Shown here piece after piece: positions 1 to 8,682 of a DNA stretch of 64,000 bases. This DNA comes from Treponema sp. (lineage in GTDB: Bacteria > Spirochaetota > Spirochaetia > Treponematales > Treponemataceae). The first letter of the stretch is position 1; every line of letters begins with the position of its first letter. The stretch spans positions 27,860-91,859 of the forward strand of contig JAKSLX010000012.1 of assembly GCA_024400915.1 (NCBI GenBank), given 5' to 3'. The notes under the pieces were generated by a model that was not told where the DNA came from, did not search any database, and saw nothing but the letters and a program-made list of their open reading frames with translations. The position numbers were made by a program, and so were the translations under genes.

Positions 1-237
1 TGCCATAACAGGTATTGAAACTGCTTCTTGAATTCCCCTGATCATTTTTGGATCGCTCATTCTTGAAATTCCGCCTGCAGCCCTAATGTCGGCTGGAATT
101 CTTTCCAAAGCCATTACAGCACAAGCCCCTGCCTTTTCTGCAATCCTTGCCTGCTCTGGTGTCGTAACATCCATAATCACTCCGCCTTTCAGCATCTGTG
201 CAAGACCCTTGTTCAAATCAAACTGTGTATCGTTCAC
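1..237 (-). CDS. pdxS: Pyridoxal 5'-phosphate synthase lyase subunit PdxS (partial, N-terminal 79 aa)
   Basis: Only the first 79 codons are in the window; the gene runs off the left edge. The reverse strand reads a typical PdxS start, with [25 protein letters not shown] and VSIPVMA, all conserved in this family. PdxS builds the PLP ring from ribose 5-phosphate, glyceraldehyde 3-phosphate and ammonia supplied by the glutaminase PdxT, in the cytosol. The start is GTG at 235-237, preceded at 8 bases by a GAGAGG ribosome site. It is divergent from a MocR/PdxR-type regulator at 483, the usual arrangement for pdxST control. Confidence 0.93.
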   Translation of the reverse strand, partial: MNDTQFDLNKGLAQMLKGGVIMDVTTPEQARIAEKAGACAVMALERIPADIRAAGGISRMSDPKMIRGIQEAVSIPVMA

Positions 238-279
238 TCTGTTCACCTCTCTAAAAAAGGCTATGTCCGAAATTGTGTT

Positions 280-357
280 GCTGCGCCGATTGAGCTCGTC
301 GAAATCAAGCACACTAAACTAAATAATCGGTAGTTTCGACTGGCTCAACCACCGCAT
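280..357. repeat. Interspersed hairpin repeat (TCGAAA/TTTCGA type)
   Basis: The stretch has two imperfect hairpins. The second has arms CGGTaGTT and AACcACCG around a tcgactggct loop. Read on the minus strand it begins TGCGGTGGTTGAGCC and ends in a TTTCGACGAGCTCAAT block. This matches the inner part of the element at 26486-26612 with a few changes, and more weakly 8549-8617. It lies between pdxS and its regulator. Confidence 0.7.
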
Positions 358-402
358 CCAGTATAGCAACACTTTATGCTGACATACCCTTAAAAAAATC
401 TG

Positions 403-431
403 TTGAAATATTGCAAAAAAACTGATATTAA
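403..431 (+). promoter_or_regulatory. Sigma70-type promoter of the MocR-family gene
   Basis: TTGAAA (403-408), 17-base spacer, TATTAA (426-431). This predicts a leader of about 45 bases before the ATG at 483. Confidence 0.5.
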
Positions 432-482
432 ATAAATGTTCAATTTGAATAAATTTTAGATGCCAGAGAATTTCAGGACAAA

Positions 483-1880
483 ATGCTTACCTACGACTTT
501 TCAAATCTTACAGGACCGCTTTACAGGGAACTTTACCAGAAAATACGGCAGGACATACTGAACGGAACCATCAAAACAGGTGAAAAGCTGCCTTCAAAAA
601 GAACCCTTGCGCAAAATCTTGGTGTCAGTACCATTACAGTTGAAAATGCCTATGACCAGTTGATAAGCGAAGGCTATTTATACAGCGAAGTAAAGCGCGG
701 ATATTTTGTTAGCGACATAAAGAAAATTGCGGTGCCAAAGGTAATTCAAAAGCCTGAACTCAACATCATGACCAACGAAAAAAAATCCTGGTACTTTGAT
801 TTTTCTTCCAACACCGTGGAAGCAAAAAACTTTCCTTTCTCAGTGTGGGCAAAATTAAGCCGTGAAGTCCTGTCTAACATGCAGTCGGAGGTCCTGCAGA
901 TTTCACCAAGCAACGGAACGGAATCCTTGAGAAAAGCAATTGCAAATCATCTTCTGTCTTTCCGAGGAATGAGCGTAGATCCAAACCAGATCATCATTGG
1001 CGCTGGAACCGAAAACCTTTACGAAATACTCATCAAACTGCTGGGTGACAGAAATACTTACTGCATTGAAAATCCAGGCTACATAAAGATCAGAAAAGTC
1101 TACGAAATAAACAAGGTCAATTATGTATCTGCAAACCTTGATGAAAATGGAATCAGCATTGAAGAACTTAAAAAATCAAAGGCAGATATTGCTCATATAA
1201 GCCCTAACCATCACTTTCCGACTGGAATCACAATGCCAGTTTCACGCCGCTACGAAATCCTAGGCTGGGCAAATGAAAAGAAAGACAGGTATATTATTGA
1301 AGATGATTACGACAGCGAATTCCGCCAGAACGGAAATCCCATTCCAACCTTGCAGAGCATCGATGCCTTTGGAAAAGTAATCTACATGAACACCTTCTCA
1401 AAATCCATTGCATCAACAATCCGTATCAGCTACATGGTTCTGCCAGAACAGCTTGCAAACCTTTACTATCAAACCTTGAATTTCTATTCCTGCCCAGTAC
1501 CGACCTTTGAGCAGTATACCCTCTCAAAATTCATAGACGAAGGATATTTTGAAAAACACATCAACCGCATGAGGCTTTATTACCGCCGAAAAAGAATTAT
1601 GGTTTTAAATATCCTCAAAAAAAATCTTTCCGACAGAGAATGTTCAATCATTGAAAGCGACTCAGGACTCCATTTGATTTTAAAACTCAACTGTAGCATT
1701 TCCGACGAGAAACTTAAAGCTTCCCTTCTTGAAAAGAACATAAACATCAACATGCTTTCGGAATACTACATCTGTCCAAAAGAAGACCTCCAGCACATGT
1801 ATCTTCTGAACTACTCAAACATCAACCTTGAAAAGTTTGAAAAGACCATGAAGGTGCTGAAGGAAATTATTGCAAAATAA
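483..1880 (+). CDS. pdxR: MocR/PdxR-family transcriptional regulator (GntR HTH plus aminotransferase fold)
   Basis: 465 aa, the usual size for MocR proteins. Residues 1-75 form a GntR winged helix (GEKLPSKRTLAQNLGVSTIT). The rest is a type I aminotransferase-like domain with IIEDDYDSEF and MNTFSKSIA; Lys307 is the expected PLP-binding lysine. Regulators of this kind sense PLP and control pdxS/pdxT. The divergent pdxS next door supports the same role here, though the symbol is inferred from context. It is followed 36 bases on by the UPF0340 gene, probably in one transcript. Confidence 0.85.
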   Translation: MLTYDFSNLTGPLYRELYQKIRQDILNGTIKTGEKLPSKRTLAQNLGVSTITVENAYDQLISEGYLYSEVKRGYFVSDIKKIAVPKVIQKPELNIMTNEKKSWYFDFSSNTVEAKNFPFSVWAKLSREVLSNMQSEVLQISPSNGTESLRKAIANHLLSFRGMSVDPNQIIIGAGTENLYEILIKLLGDRNTYCIENPGYIKIRKVYEINKVNYVSANLDENGISIEELKKSKADIAHISPNHHFPTGITMPVSRRYEILGWANEKKDRYIIEDDYDSEFRQNGNPIPTLQSIDAFGKVIYMNTFSKSIASTIRISYMVLPEQLANLYYQTLNFYSCPVPTFEQYTLSKFIDEGYFEKHINRMRLYYRRKRIMVLNILKKNLSDRECSIIESDSGLHLILKLNCSISDEKLKASLLEKNININMLSEYYICPKEDLQHMYLLNYSNINLEKFEKTMKVLKEIIAK

Positions 1881-1916
1881 CATTAAAACTAATTATGATT
1901 GAATAAGGAATTAAAA

Positions 1917-2471
1917 ATGGAAAAAGAACTTGAATTATCCACTATAGAATCTCAGGTTGCTGATGCAGTTCAGCAGGTCATTGATGCTCACCCAGTTGCA
2001 AAAGGATCGATCTTTGTAATCGGTTGTTCTTCAAGCGAAATCGGCGGTGGCCTCATTGGTCATGCTTCAAGCGAAGAAATCGGAAAAGCTGTTTTTAACG
2101 GCGCAAAGAAAGCCTGCGATAAAAATGGCATTTATCTTGCCGCCCAATGCTGCGAACATTTAAACCGTGCCCTCGTAATTGAAAAAGAATGCGCGGATAA
2201 ATTCAGCTATGAGGAAGTCTGCGTTGTGCCTTGGCTTAAAGGAGGCGGATCTTTTGCAACGGCTGCCTACCACGGATTAAAAAATCCTGTGGTTGTGGAA
2301 CACATCAAGGCTGCAGCTGGAATCGACATCGGAAGCACACTCATCGGAATGCATTTAAAGGATGTTGCGGTTCCATTCCGACTTAATGACTGCCACATCG
2401 GGAAAGCCTATGTGACTGCCGCCTACACAAGACCAAAACTCATCGGCGGCGAAAGAGCAAGGTACAACTAA
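1917..2471 (+). CDS. UPF0340 / DUF436 family protein (YwlG-like)
   Basis: 184 aa. The sequence carries family-typical stretches: VIGCSSSEIGGGLIGHASSEE near the N-terminus, a middle AAQCCEHLNRALV, VVPWLKGGGSFATAAY, and a C-terminal GKAYVTAAYTRPKLIGGERA. The function of the family is not established. The ATG at 1917 is chosen because AAGGAA lies 6 bases upstream; an in-frame TTG at 1899 would put that ribosome site inside the gene. It sits directly behind the PdxR-type regulator, so a link with vitamin B6 metabolism is possible but only inferred. Confidence 0.88.
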   Translation: MEKELELSTIESQVADAVQQVIDAHPVAKGSIFVIGCSSSEIGGGLIGHASSEEIGKAVFNGAKKACDKNGIYLAAQCCEHLNRALVIEKECADKFSYEEVCVVPWLKGGGSFATAAYHGLKNPVVVEHIKAAAGIDIGSTLIGMHLKDVAVPFRLNDCHIGKAYVTAAYTRPKLIGGERARYN

Positions 2472-2499
2472 ATTCATAGAACATTTTTCCTTTTAGTCA

Positions 2500-2528
2500 T
2501 TGCAACCTGAAAATACTAACGATATAAT
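2500..2528 (+). promoter_or_regulatory. Promoter of the 2554 lipoprotein gene
   Basis: TTGCAA (2500-2505), 17-base spacer, TATAAT (2523-2528). It is followed by an AAGGAAA ribosome site before the ATG at 2554. Confidence 0.6.
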
Positions 2529-2553
2529 GAATAGGTTTTAAGGAAAAAGTTTT

Positions 2554-5500
2554 ATGATGAAAAAAAATTGTATCATTTCTAAAAGTCGGTTTTTATTTTT
2601 ATCTCTTGCTGTTTTACTTTGCAGCTGCGACAACTTTCTTGGCGGAAGTGTTTTAAAGAAAGAACTGGAAGAAGCCATAACCGAAGCTTCAAAAGAAAAA
2701 TGTGATGTTTCTATCTTTTCCTACTCGTCTCAAGGAACTTTGACCGGTGAAAAGGGCGGAACATATTCAGCAGGAACTGAAAGCCTAAAGCTTAACTTTA
2801 CGGAAAATACCGGATGGCAATTTGTTGAATGGCAGGTTTACAATTCAAACTCGCAGAAATCTGGATGCTCTTCAGCTGATGTAATTTCAATTCAGGATCC
2901 CTATTCCAAGGATACTTTCTTTTCCGTAAAAAACGGTGCAGACAAGTACAAGATTGAAGCCGTGTGCATGGCTCGTCCACTTGTTGAGAATTTTTCTCCA
3001 CTAAAAATTAATGGCGGCGTAAATGCTGACAGCAGCATCGAAATCATTTTTGCCCAGGGGCTATCAAGCAATTCCTTTGTCTTCACCCAGCAGGAATTCG
3101 AAACCTACGGAAGATACGCACAGGCAATCAGGGAAAATCCAGGAGACGATTCAAGTGCAATAATCGGAATAAACCTTGCAGGCATGAGGTTCTTCAAGAA
3201 CATTCAGATTCTGGATTCAGATGGAAAAGGCCTTGAAAAACATTACAACGCTCCAGTTCTTTCTGCTGACGGCAAGACCCTTACTTTATATTCAGACAAT
3301 TCAAATCTTTTTGATTTCACTTCCTCAGACATTAAGGATGTGTATGTAACCTTGGCTTCAGATACTGGTTACGACTATACCCTGCAGAACGGCGTAACAG
3401 TAAAAGTAAAATCGAATGAAAGCGATTATAACTTCAGCTACAGAGTTACTTCCACAACTACAGACAAGGCCAGGATTATTTTTTCCAACAAAAATGACGA
3501 TGGTGAAATTACCGGCACTTTGAATTATAGCGGTACTCGGGAATTCAACATAGGCCAGTCATTTAAAGTTGAATTCATTCCTTCAGCTGATTTTGATTTT
3601 GTAAGCTGGAACATAAGCAATCCTGAAAATCTCGTCACCAGTGAAAATGGGAATGAACTGCTGGTTACGGCTATGGACAAAGTAACTGATGTAGTCATAA
3701 AGCCGGTCTGCCAGAAAAAAGGAACAACAACCTTTACTGTTTCTACAAACATCGGCAATGTAATTCCTGCGGGAACCGTTACGGCAAAAGCTGGCGAAGT
3801 AGTAACACTTACGTATTCCGGAGATGGAGACTATTACTTCCCGGGCTGGGCAGTCATGAATTCTGCAATAGATGAAGTTCTTAGCCGTGAACAACTTAAT
3901 GAATTTTTTGAATGTGCCGACTTGACAAAAAATACAATTGATGTCCGCGTAAAAAGTGAAAGCCACAGCTTTGAATTCGTTGCCAACAGTTATTTAAGGC
4001 CTCATGTATTCAGCCATGAACCTGCAAATACTGAAGACGGTGTAACTCAGGATACAAATGTAAGAATCTATTTTGATTCGGAAATTGACGAAAAGACTTT
4101 GTACTTTACTACTGATGAAGAATACAACATTACAAAAAAAGATCCTTTAGTTGTTTTTAAAAGCGATTCAAAAGGAAAATACGCCTACACTTTGAGCAAC
4201 GGTCAATTTTACTACAAGAATTTCACCATCGAAAACCGCGTAACAGGCGAAAACCTTTCAAAATATTACGGCAGGCCATATCTAATTGATAAAAAGACAA
4301 TGATTCTTCCTGTTAATAAAGTAAAGAACGCCGAGGGAACACTTGATAAAGATAAATTGCCTCCTGGAGGGATCCAGATTTTCATTCAGCTTGGAACGGA
4401 TTTTGGTTTCTATGCAGAGGGAAATTTGATTCCGCTGGCACGCGACACAAACCTTACCTGGATTTATTCAACAAAAAAAGGCGTAGATGAAAAACTTCCA
4501 TCCATTCCCTCCTTTACTGCAAAAGGAACAAATAACACTGCAGGTTTTGACGCATATACAAAAACAACTCTTCCAAATAATAAAAATTTATGGCAGGCCT
4601 GCTATCTTAAAGACAATAAATTGCATCTTGATGCAGAATTAAAAGATGAGTCAAAAAATCTTTTTGAAGTATATTTGAATTACAAGCGCGTTCAGAATGA
4701 AAACTTATTGGATGTAAGCGAAGAAGAACAAAGACATTCCTTGAGTTTTAGAAAAGACACTCAGAATTTTTATGTAGAAAACGTAGAGGTAGATTTAAAG
4801 GAACTTTCAGGCAAGGACGGAACTTATGAATTATATTTAAGCGCCATTGATGATGCCGGAAACAAGTGCCAGTCTAACAAGTTCTATGCAAGAATTGATA
4901 AGACAGCCCCAGTCCTTTCTACCGAAAAATACAAGGTGTTTAAAACCTATGGGAAAATAAAGTTCAGATGGAATGTGCCTTCCAACAATGATTTAGCAAA
5001 TCACTCGGAAAACCATGACCTTGAAAAAATTGAGCTTTATATTGATGACACAAAAAAACAAACTGAGAACTCAACATCTATTGACGGAATTTATGACACT
5101 ATCATAACACCGTCACAGAATGGAAAATACAAATTTGTTGCCTATGATATTTTTGGCAATAAAACAGAAGCAGAATTTGATTATGATATGAATATTCCTT
5201 ATGGTTCAGTTTTGTATTCAGACCAGTGGACTTTGGATTGGTGGAATTATGTAAACTGCAGCATCAACGATTACGCAACAGGCGGAATTTTTGCAGTTGG
5301 CCATGTAGGCCATAATTCTACTGTAAATGATTCAAATATATACATTTTCAATATTTCGGATGGCGACAAAACTCATCAGGCTGACTTTAAAAATGCCCGT
5401 GATAAAGCTAAGGAAGAAAACAACAGAATAAACTTAACATTCAGAAACAATCACAGCGTAGAATTCAAACTTCCTACTCTTTCTAATTATGAGAAGATTT

Positions 5501-5748
5501 TTGGAAATGAAAACTCGTATGCCGCAAATTATAACTTTATGGTTGAAAAACTGAGTTTTGATACATCATCGAGCTATGGTTACTGGACGGAAACTTATCA
5601 TGGCTCGTCGTATTTGCCTAACGGTGATTGTAATTATACATATAATACTATTGTTTTAGGCGGTCGATATCTCAGTATAGACTGGGGAGATGAAACTGTT
5701 CCATATCACAAATATCGCTTTATCTCGAACTTTAAATTTACAGAATAA
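2554..5748 (+). CDS. Large surface lipoprotein with Ig-like and InlB-like repeats
   Basis: 1064 aa. The signal peptide ends in the lipobox LCSC (Cys about 25), so the protein should be lipid-anchored. Three InlB-like strands are visible (GWQFVEWQV, FDFVSWNIS, YYFPGWAVM). Two segments resemble bacterial Ig-like Big_5 domains (PLVENFSP...NADSSIEIIF and PHVFSHEPANTEDGV...VRIYFDSEI). The C-terminal 170 residues (SVLYSDQWT..., VEFKLPTLSNYEKIF, YGYWTET, HKYRFISNF) look like an Lcl/DUF1566-type C-terminal domain, as in its neighbour. No enzyme motif is seen. A role in adhesion or surface display is an inference. The stop at 5748 lies 17 bases before the next start. Confidence 0.75.
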   Translation: MMKKNCIISKSRFLFLSLAVLLCSCDNFLGGSVLKKELEEAITEASKEKCDVSIFSYSSQGTLTGEKGGTYSAGTESLKLNFTENTGWQFVEWQVYNSNSQKSGCSSADVISIQDPYSKDTFFSVKNGADKYKIEAVCMARPLVENFSPLKINGGVNADSSIEIIFAQGLSSNSFVFTQQEFETYGRYAQAIRENPGDDSSAIIGINLAGMRFFKNIQILDSDGKGLEKHYNAPVLSADGKTLTLYSDNSNLFDFTSSDIKDVYVTLASDTGYDYTLQNGVTVKVKSNESDYNFSYRVTSTTTDKARIIFSNKNDDGEITGTLNYSGTREFNIGQSFKVEFIPSADFDFVSWNISNPENLVTSENGNELLVTAMDKVTDVVIKPVCQKKGTTTFTVSTNIGNVIPAGTVTAKAGEVVTLTYSGDGDYYFPGWAVMNSAIDEVLSREQLNEFFECADLTKNTIDVRVKSESHSFEFVANSYLRPHVFSHEPANTEDGVTQDTNVRIYFDSEIDEKTLYFTTDEEYNITKKDPLVVFKSDSKGKYAYTLSNGQFYYKNFTIENRVTGENLSKYYGRPYLIDKKTMILPVNKVKNAEGTLDKDKLPPGGIQIFIQLGTDFGFYAEGNLIPLARDTNLTWIYSTKKGVDEKLPSIPSFTAKGTNNTAGFDAYTKTTLPNNKNLWQACYLKDNKLHLDAELKDESKNLFEVYLNYKRVQNENLLDVSEEEQRHSLSFRKDTQNFYVENVEVDLKELSGKDGTYELYLSAIDDAGNKCQSNKFYARIDKTAPVLSTEKYKVFKTYGKIKFRWNVPSNNDLANHSENHDLEKIELYIDDTKKQTENSTSIDGIYDTIITPSQNGKYKFVAYDIFGNKTEAEFDYDMNIPYGSVLYSDQWTLDWWNYVNCSINDYATGGIFAVGHVGHNSTVNDSNIYIFNISDGDKTHQADFKNARDKAKEENNRINLTFRNNHSVEFKLPTLSNYEKIFGNENSYAANYNFMVEKLSFDTSSSYGYWTETYHGSSYLPNGDCNYTYNTIVLGGRYLSIDWGDETVPYHKYRFISNFKFTE

Positions 5749-5765
5749 TGCAGGAGGAGAAAAAA

Positions 5766-8525
5766 ATGAGAAAGGTATTTTATTTATTTACGGTTTTACT
5801 TGCAGCAACTTTCTACTCCTGCAAAATGGGAGAAGAAACTAATCCTGAATATCAGGTAATCCACCTTCAGCAGAACATTCAGGATGACGGCTATACGGAA
5901 ATTGAAAGGGAAACTTTAAGCGGATCAGAAGGAAGCCTTACTGCCGCAAAAGCAAAAACTTTCGAAGGTTTTAAGGCCCAGACTTTCTTACAGGAAAAAA
6001 TTGCTTCAAAAACAGAAATTCAAATCAAGTACGACAGGATACCAGTTACCTTTACACTGAATCTTGCTGGCGGTAACGGCGTAACTTCCGTTACAAAAAA
6101 ATACGGAACTCCTGTAACAAAAGAGAACGTGCCTACCCCTGAAAGTGAAGGCTCTGTTTTTTCTTTCTGGTCACCGGAATTGCCAAAAAACTTTATCCAA
6201 AACGGAACATACACCGCAAACTGGGATTTCACTTCTTACAGGGTTAAATACCTTTTCCAGAATATTGAAGACGACAACTATTCTGAAAGCGAAGAATATC
6301 CTGAAAAAACTTTCTACGGAAAACTTGGGGACATCATCTCCGTTACCCCGGAATCCATGGCTCTTTTTGATGCAAAAGCTTTTGAAGGCATTGAATTAAA
6401 AGAAGAAGGTCAGGTTGTAAACGTTTATTATGACCGCAAGATAATTACGGTTTTTCTTGATCTTGACGGCAGCAAGGGTACAAGCTTTTTAAAGGGAAAG
6501 GCCGGTGCCGCTCTTACACCAGAAATGTTTGGAACTTTTACAAAAACAGGTTACACCAATTCAGGCTTTGACAGGGAATTGCCAAATAAATTCTCTCTGG
6601 AAGACAACAACAGAACAATTGCAAAAATACTCTGGATTGCAGAAGGACAAGTCCGCTACGGAATCAAATTCTACAAGCAGAGCAAATACAGCTATGAAGA
6701 TGCCTATTACGAAGCCCCTGAAATGAAGGCAAGGGCCATTGGAAAAACCGGTGAACTTACAAAGGTTGAATATAAGGTATCTACAAATCAATACTTCATT
6801 AACGGAACTCCTGTTGACATTACAGGTTTCCATCCGGTAGAAGAGTCCAGTGCATACGCCCTTAAGAACAAGGAAATCCTTGGTGATGAAACCACCATCG
6901 TGCATGTTTATCTTGATAGAAATGTAAGCACCTACACAATTGATTTGAACGGTGGCCAAACGGCCAACGGCGAAAGCAATATTGTAAAAGGTCGTTACGA
7001 AGAAGTTGTTGTCATGCCTTCCCTTACAAGAAAAGGTTATACCCGCCATAGTGATCTTTGGGAAAATACAGACAATGACCTTATTTACTTCCCTGCAGAA
7101 ACAACAGAAAAGACATACAAAGCCAAGTGGGAGCCTATTAGCTACCGTGTAAAATACGAGTTTAACAGACCAGAAAATACAATGCCTGTTACAGAAAGCT
7201 CAAAACCATTAAATGAACTAGAGTATGACAAACCTAGTCAGAAATGTCCTAAGGTATGGAGTAGGCCTTATCACGTGTTTACCGGACTAAACACAAAAGC
7301 AGACGGAACTGGAACTCAGATAGACCCAGATGCAGATATTCCAAATCTTACCGATGTGCAAAATGAAGAAGTAACCCTCTATTGTCAATGGAGTCCATAC
7401 AAGGCACCTGAATTAAAAACATTTACTGCAGAAACAAAATCCTACTCAAACTCAAAAAAACTTTATTGGAATGTGGAAACACCAGCTTTTAGTTCAGATA
7501 AAAACAGTTTTTTTGATAAGAACTGTATTTTCTCCATTTTTGTTAATGGTCAGCTTGTTTACAGACACAATGGTGAAGTAAATCAAAATTATAGTTATTC
7601 AAACCCTTCTAATTTCGATTATGAATCGTCAAAAAAATATGAAGTTACTGCCTGTATTTCTTATAAGCATACAGATGCAAATGGCACTTATTACCTTGAC
7701 GGCGGAAATTTCAAAGAAAAAGTCTGGCATTCTCCACTAAAAACTCCTGGGGAATTGAAATTTTCAAGCTGTTCAGCCAATTCTGTCGTGGCTAACATTG
7801 ATGTTCCAGCATCTGAGGAAGGATTCAGTAAAGCAATAATATATTATCGTAGAACCTCCAGTTCTCCTAATTTTCAACATTCTCAATTTCAAGAACTCGA
7901 CATTACAAACACTGCAGAACCTGGAAAAATAAATACCATTGAAATTTCAGGACTTGAGGCTGATAAATTGTATGAGTACTGGGGATTCTTTAAAGATAAA
8001 TATGAAAATGAAGCTGAAAACGATAAAACCCGGTTCTTCACAACTCCTAACTTAGAACCGGGCAAGGCTTACAAAGGACAGATTTTCTATGATGATGGCA
8101 CCTGGTCATTCCTTTATGAGGAAGGAAAAACTCCAGTAGGTATTGTTCTTGATGTTAAGGCTGACGGAACCCCTTCCCTTATTTTTTCTTATGAATATCT
8201 TTATTCGGGTAACACTAAAACTTATAGAGAAGCAAAAGATATCTGTAAAAATTACCGTTCCGATAAAGAAAACTATAATTCAGGTTGGCGATTGCCAAGC
8301 TACGCGGAAGTATATTCGTTAACTTGGGACAGAATGGATATAATAACGCTATCAATAAACAGTACGCCTGTTTCTAAACCATTTTCAATGAGCGATTATA
8401 GAAGCTGGACTAACAAATCTTTCGATAGCAGTCGAGGATACTATTGTGATATACGTAGAAATGATACTGAAAAATATGGAGATGAGAATACTAAAATAGG
8501 ATTTTTCCCAGTACTTGGACTTTAG
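5766..8525 (+). CDS. Surface lipoprotein with Listeria-Bacteroides (InlB B) repeats and DUF1566-type C-terminus
   Basis: 919 aa from the ATG at 5766, which follows a strong GGAGGAG; an earlier ATG at 5748 overlaps the previous stop and has no ribosome site. The lipobox is FYSC (Cys 20). The N-terminal half carries several B-repeat units (TFTLNLAGGNGVTSVTKKYG, YTIDLNGGQTANGESN, KTYKAKWEP) alternating with segments of the form YRVKY...VNVYYDRK. A fibronectin-like stretch follows, then a C-terminal domain with KTPVGIVLDVKADGTPSLI, GWRLPSYAEVYSL and YRSWTN, typical of Lcl/DUF1566. It is co-transcribed with the 2554 gene and is probably surface exposed. The ligand is unknown. Confidence 0.78.
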   Translation: MRKVFYLFTVLLAATFYSCKMGEETNPEYQVIHLQQNIQDDGYTEIERETLSGSEGSLTAAKAKTFEGFKAQTFLQEKIASKTEIQIKYDRIPVTFTLNLAGGNGVTSVTKKYGTPVTKENVPTPESEGSVFSFWSPELPKNFIQNGTYTANWDFTSYRVKYLFQNIEDDNYSESEEYPEKTFYGKLGDIISVTPESMALFDAKAFEGIELKEEGQVVNVYYDRKIITVFLDLDGSKGTSFLKGKAGAALTPEMFGTFTKTGYTNSGFDRELPNKFSLEDNNRTIAKILWIAEGQVRYGIKFYKQSKYSYEDAYYEAPEMKARAIGKTGELTKVEYKVSTNQYFINGTPVDITGFHPVEESSAYALKNKEILGDETTIVHVYLDRNVSTYTIDLNGGQTANGESNIVKGRYEEVVVMPSLTRKGYTRHSDLWENTDNDLIYFPAETTEKTYKAKWEPISYRVKYEFNRPENTMPVTESSKPLNELEYDKPSQKCPKVWSRPYHVFTGLNTKADGTGTQIDPDADIPNLTDVQNEEVTLYCQWSPYKAPELKTFTAETKSYSNSKKLYWNVETPAFSSDKNSFFDKNCIFSIFVNGQLVYRHNGEVNQNYSYSNPSNFDYESSKKYEVTACISYKHTDANGTYYLDGGNFKEKVWHSPLKTPGELKFSSCSANSVVANIDVPASEEGFSKAIIYYRRTSSSPNFQHSQFQELDITNTAEPGKINTIEISGLEADKLYEYWGFFKDKYENEAENDKTRFFTTPNLEPGKAYKGQIFYDDGTWSFLYEEGKTPVGIVLDVKADGTPSLIFSYEYLYSGNTKTYREAKDICKNYRSDKENYNSGWRLPSYAEVYSLTWDRMDIITLSINSTPVSKPFSMSDYRSWTNKSFDSSRGYYCDIRRNDTEKYGDENTKIGFFPVLGL

Positions 8526-8548
8526 CTTCAATGATTAATAAAAAGAGA

Positions 8549-8617
8549 GGGATGTCTCAAAAATTCGATTTGCGGTGGTTTCGACGACCGCTACGGTCGT
8601 CACTTATTAGACATCCC
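8549..8617. repeat. Nested hairpin element, probable transcription terminator
   Basis: The outer arms GGGATGTCT (8549-8557) and AGACATCCC (8609-8617) pair perfectly. Inside is GACGACCG-cta-CGGTCGTC (8583-8601). The internal TGCGGTGGTTTCGAC relates it to the repeats at 280 and 26486. It lies between the convergent lipoprotein and acyl-CoA synthetase genes, though there is no T-tract. Confidence 0.6.
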
Positions 8618-8682
8618 CCCATATGAGTGTCGTTATCTTGACCCGATAATCTATTTCTTTTCAGTTATATTTTCTCTTGATT

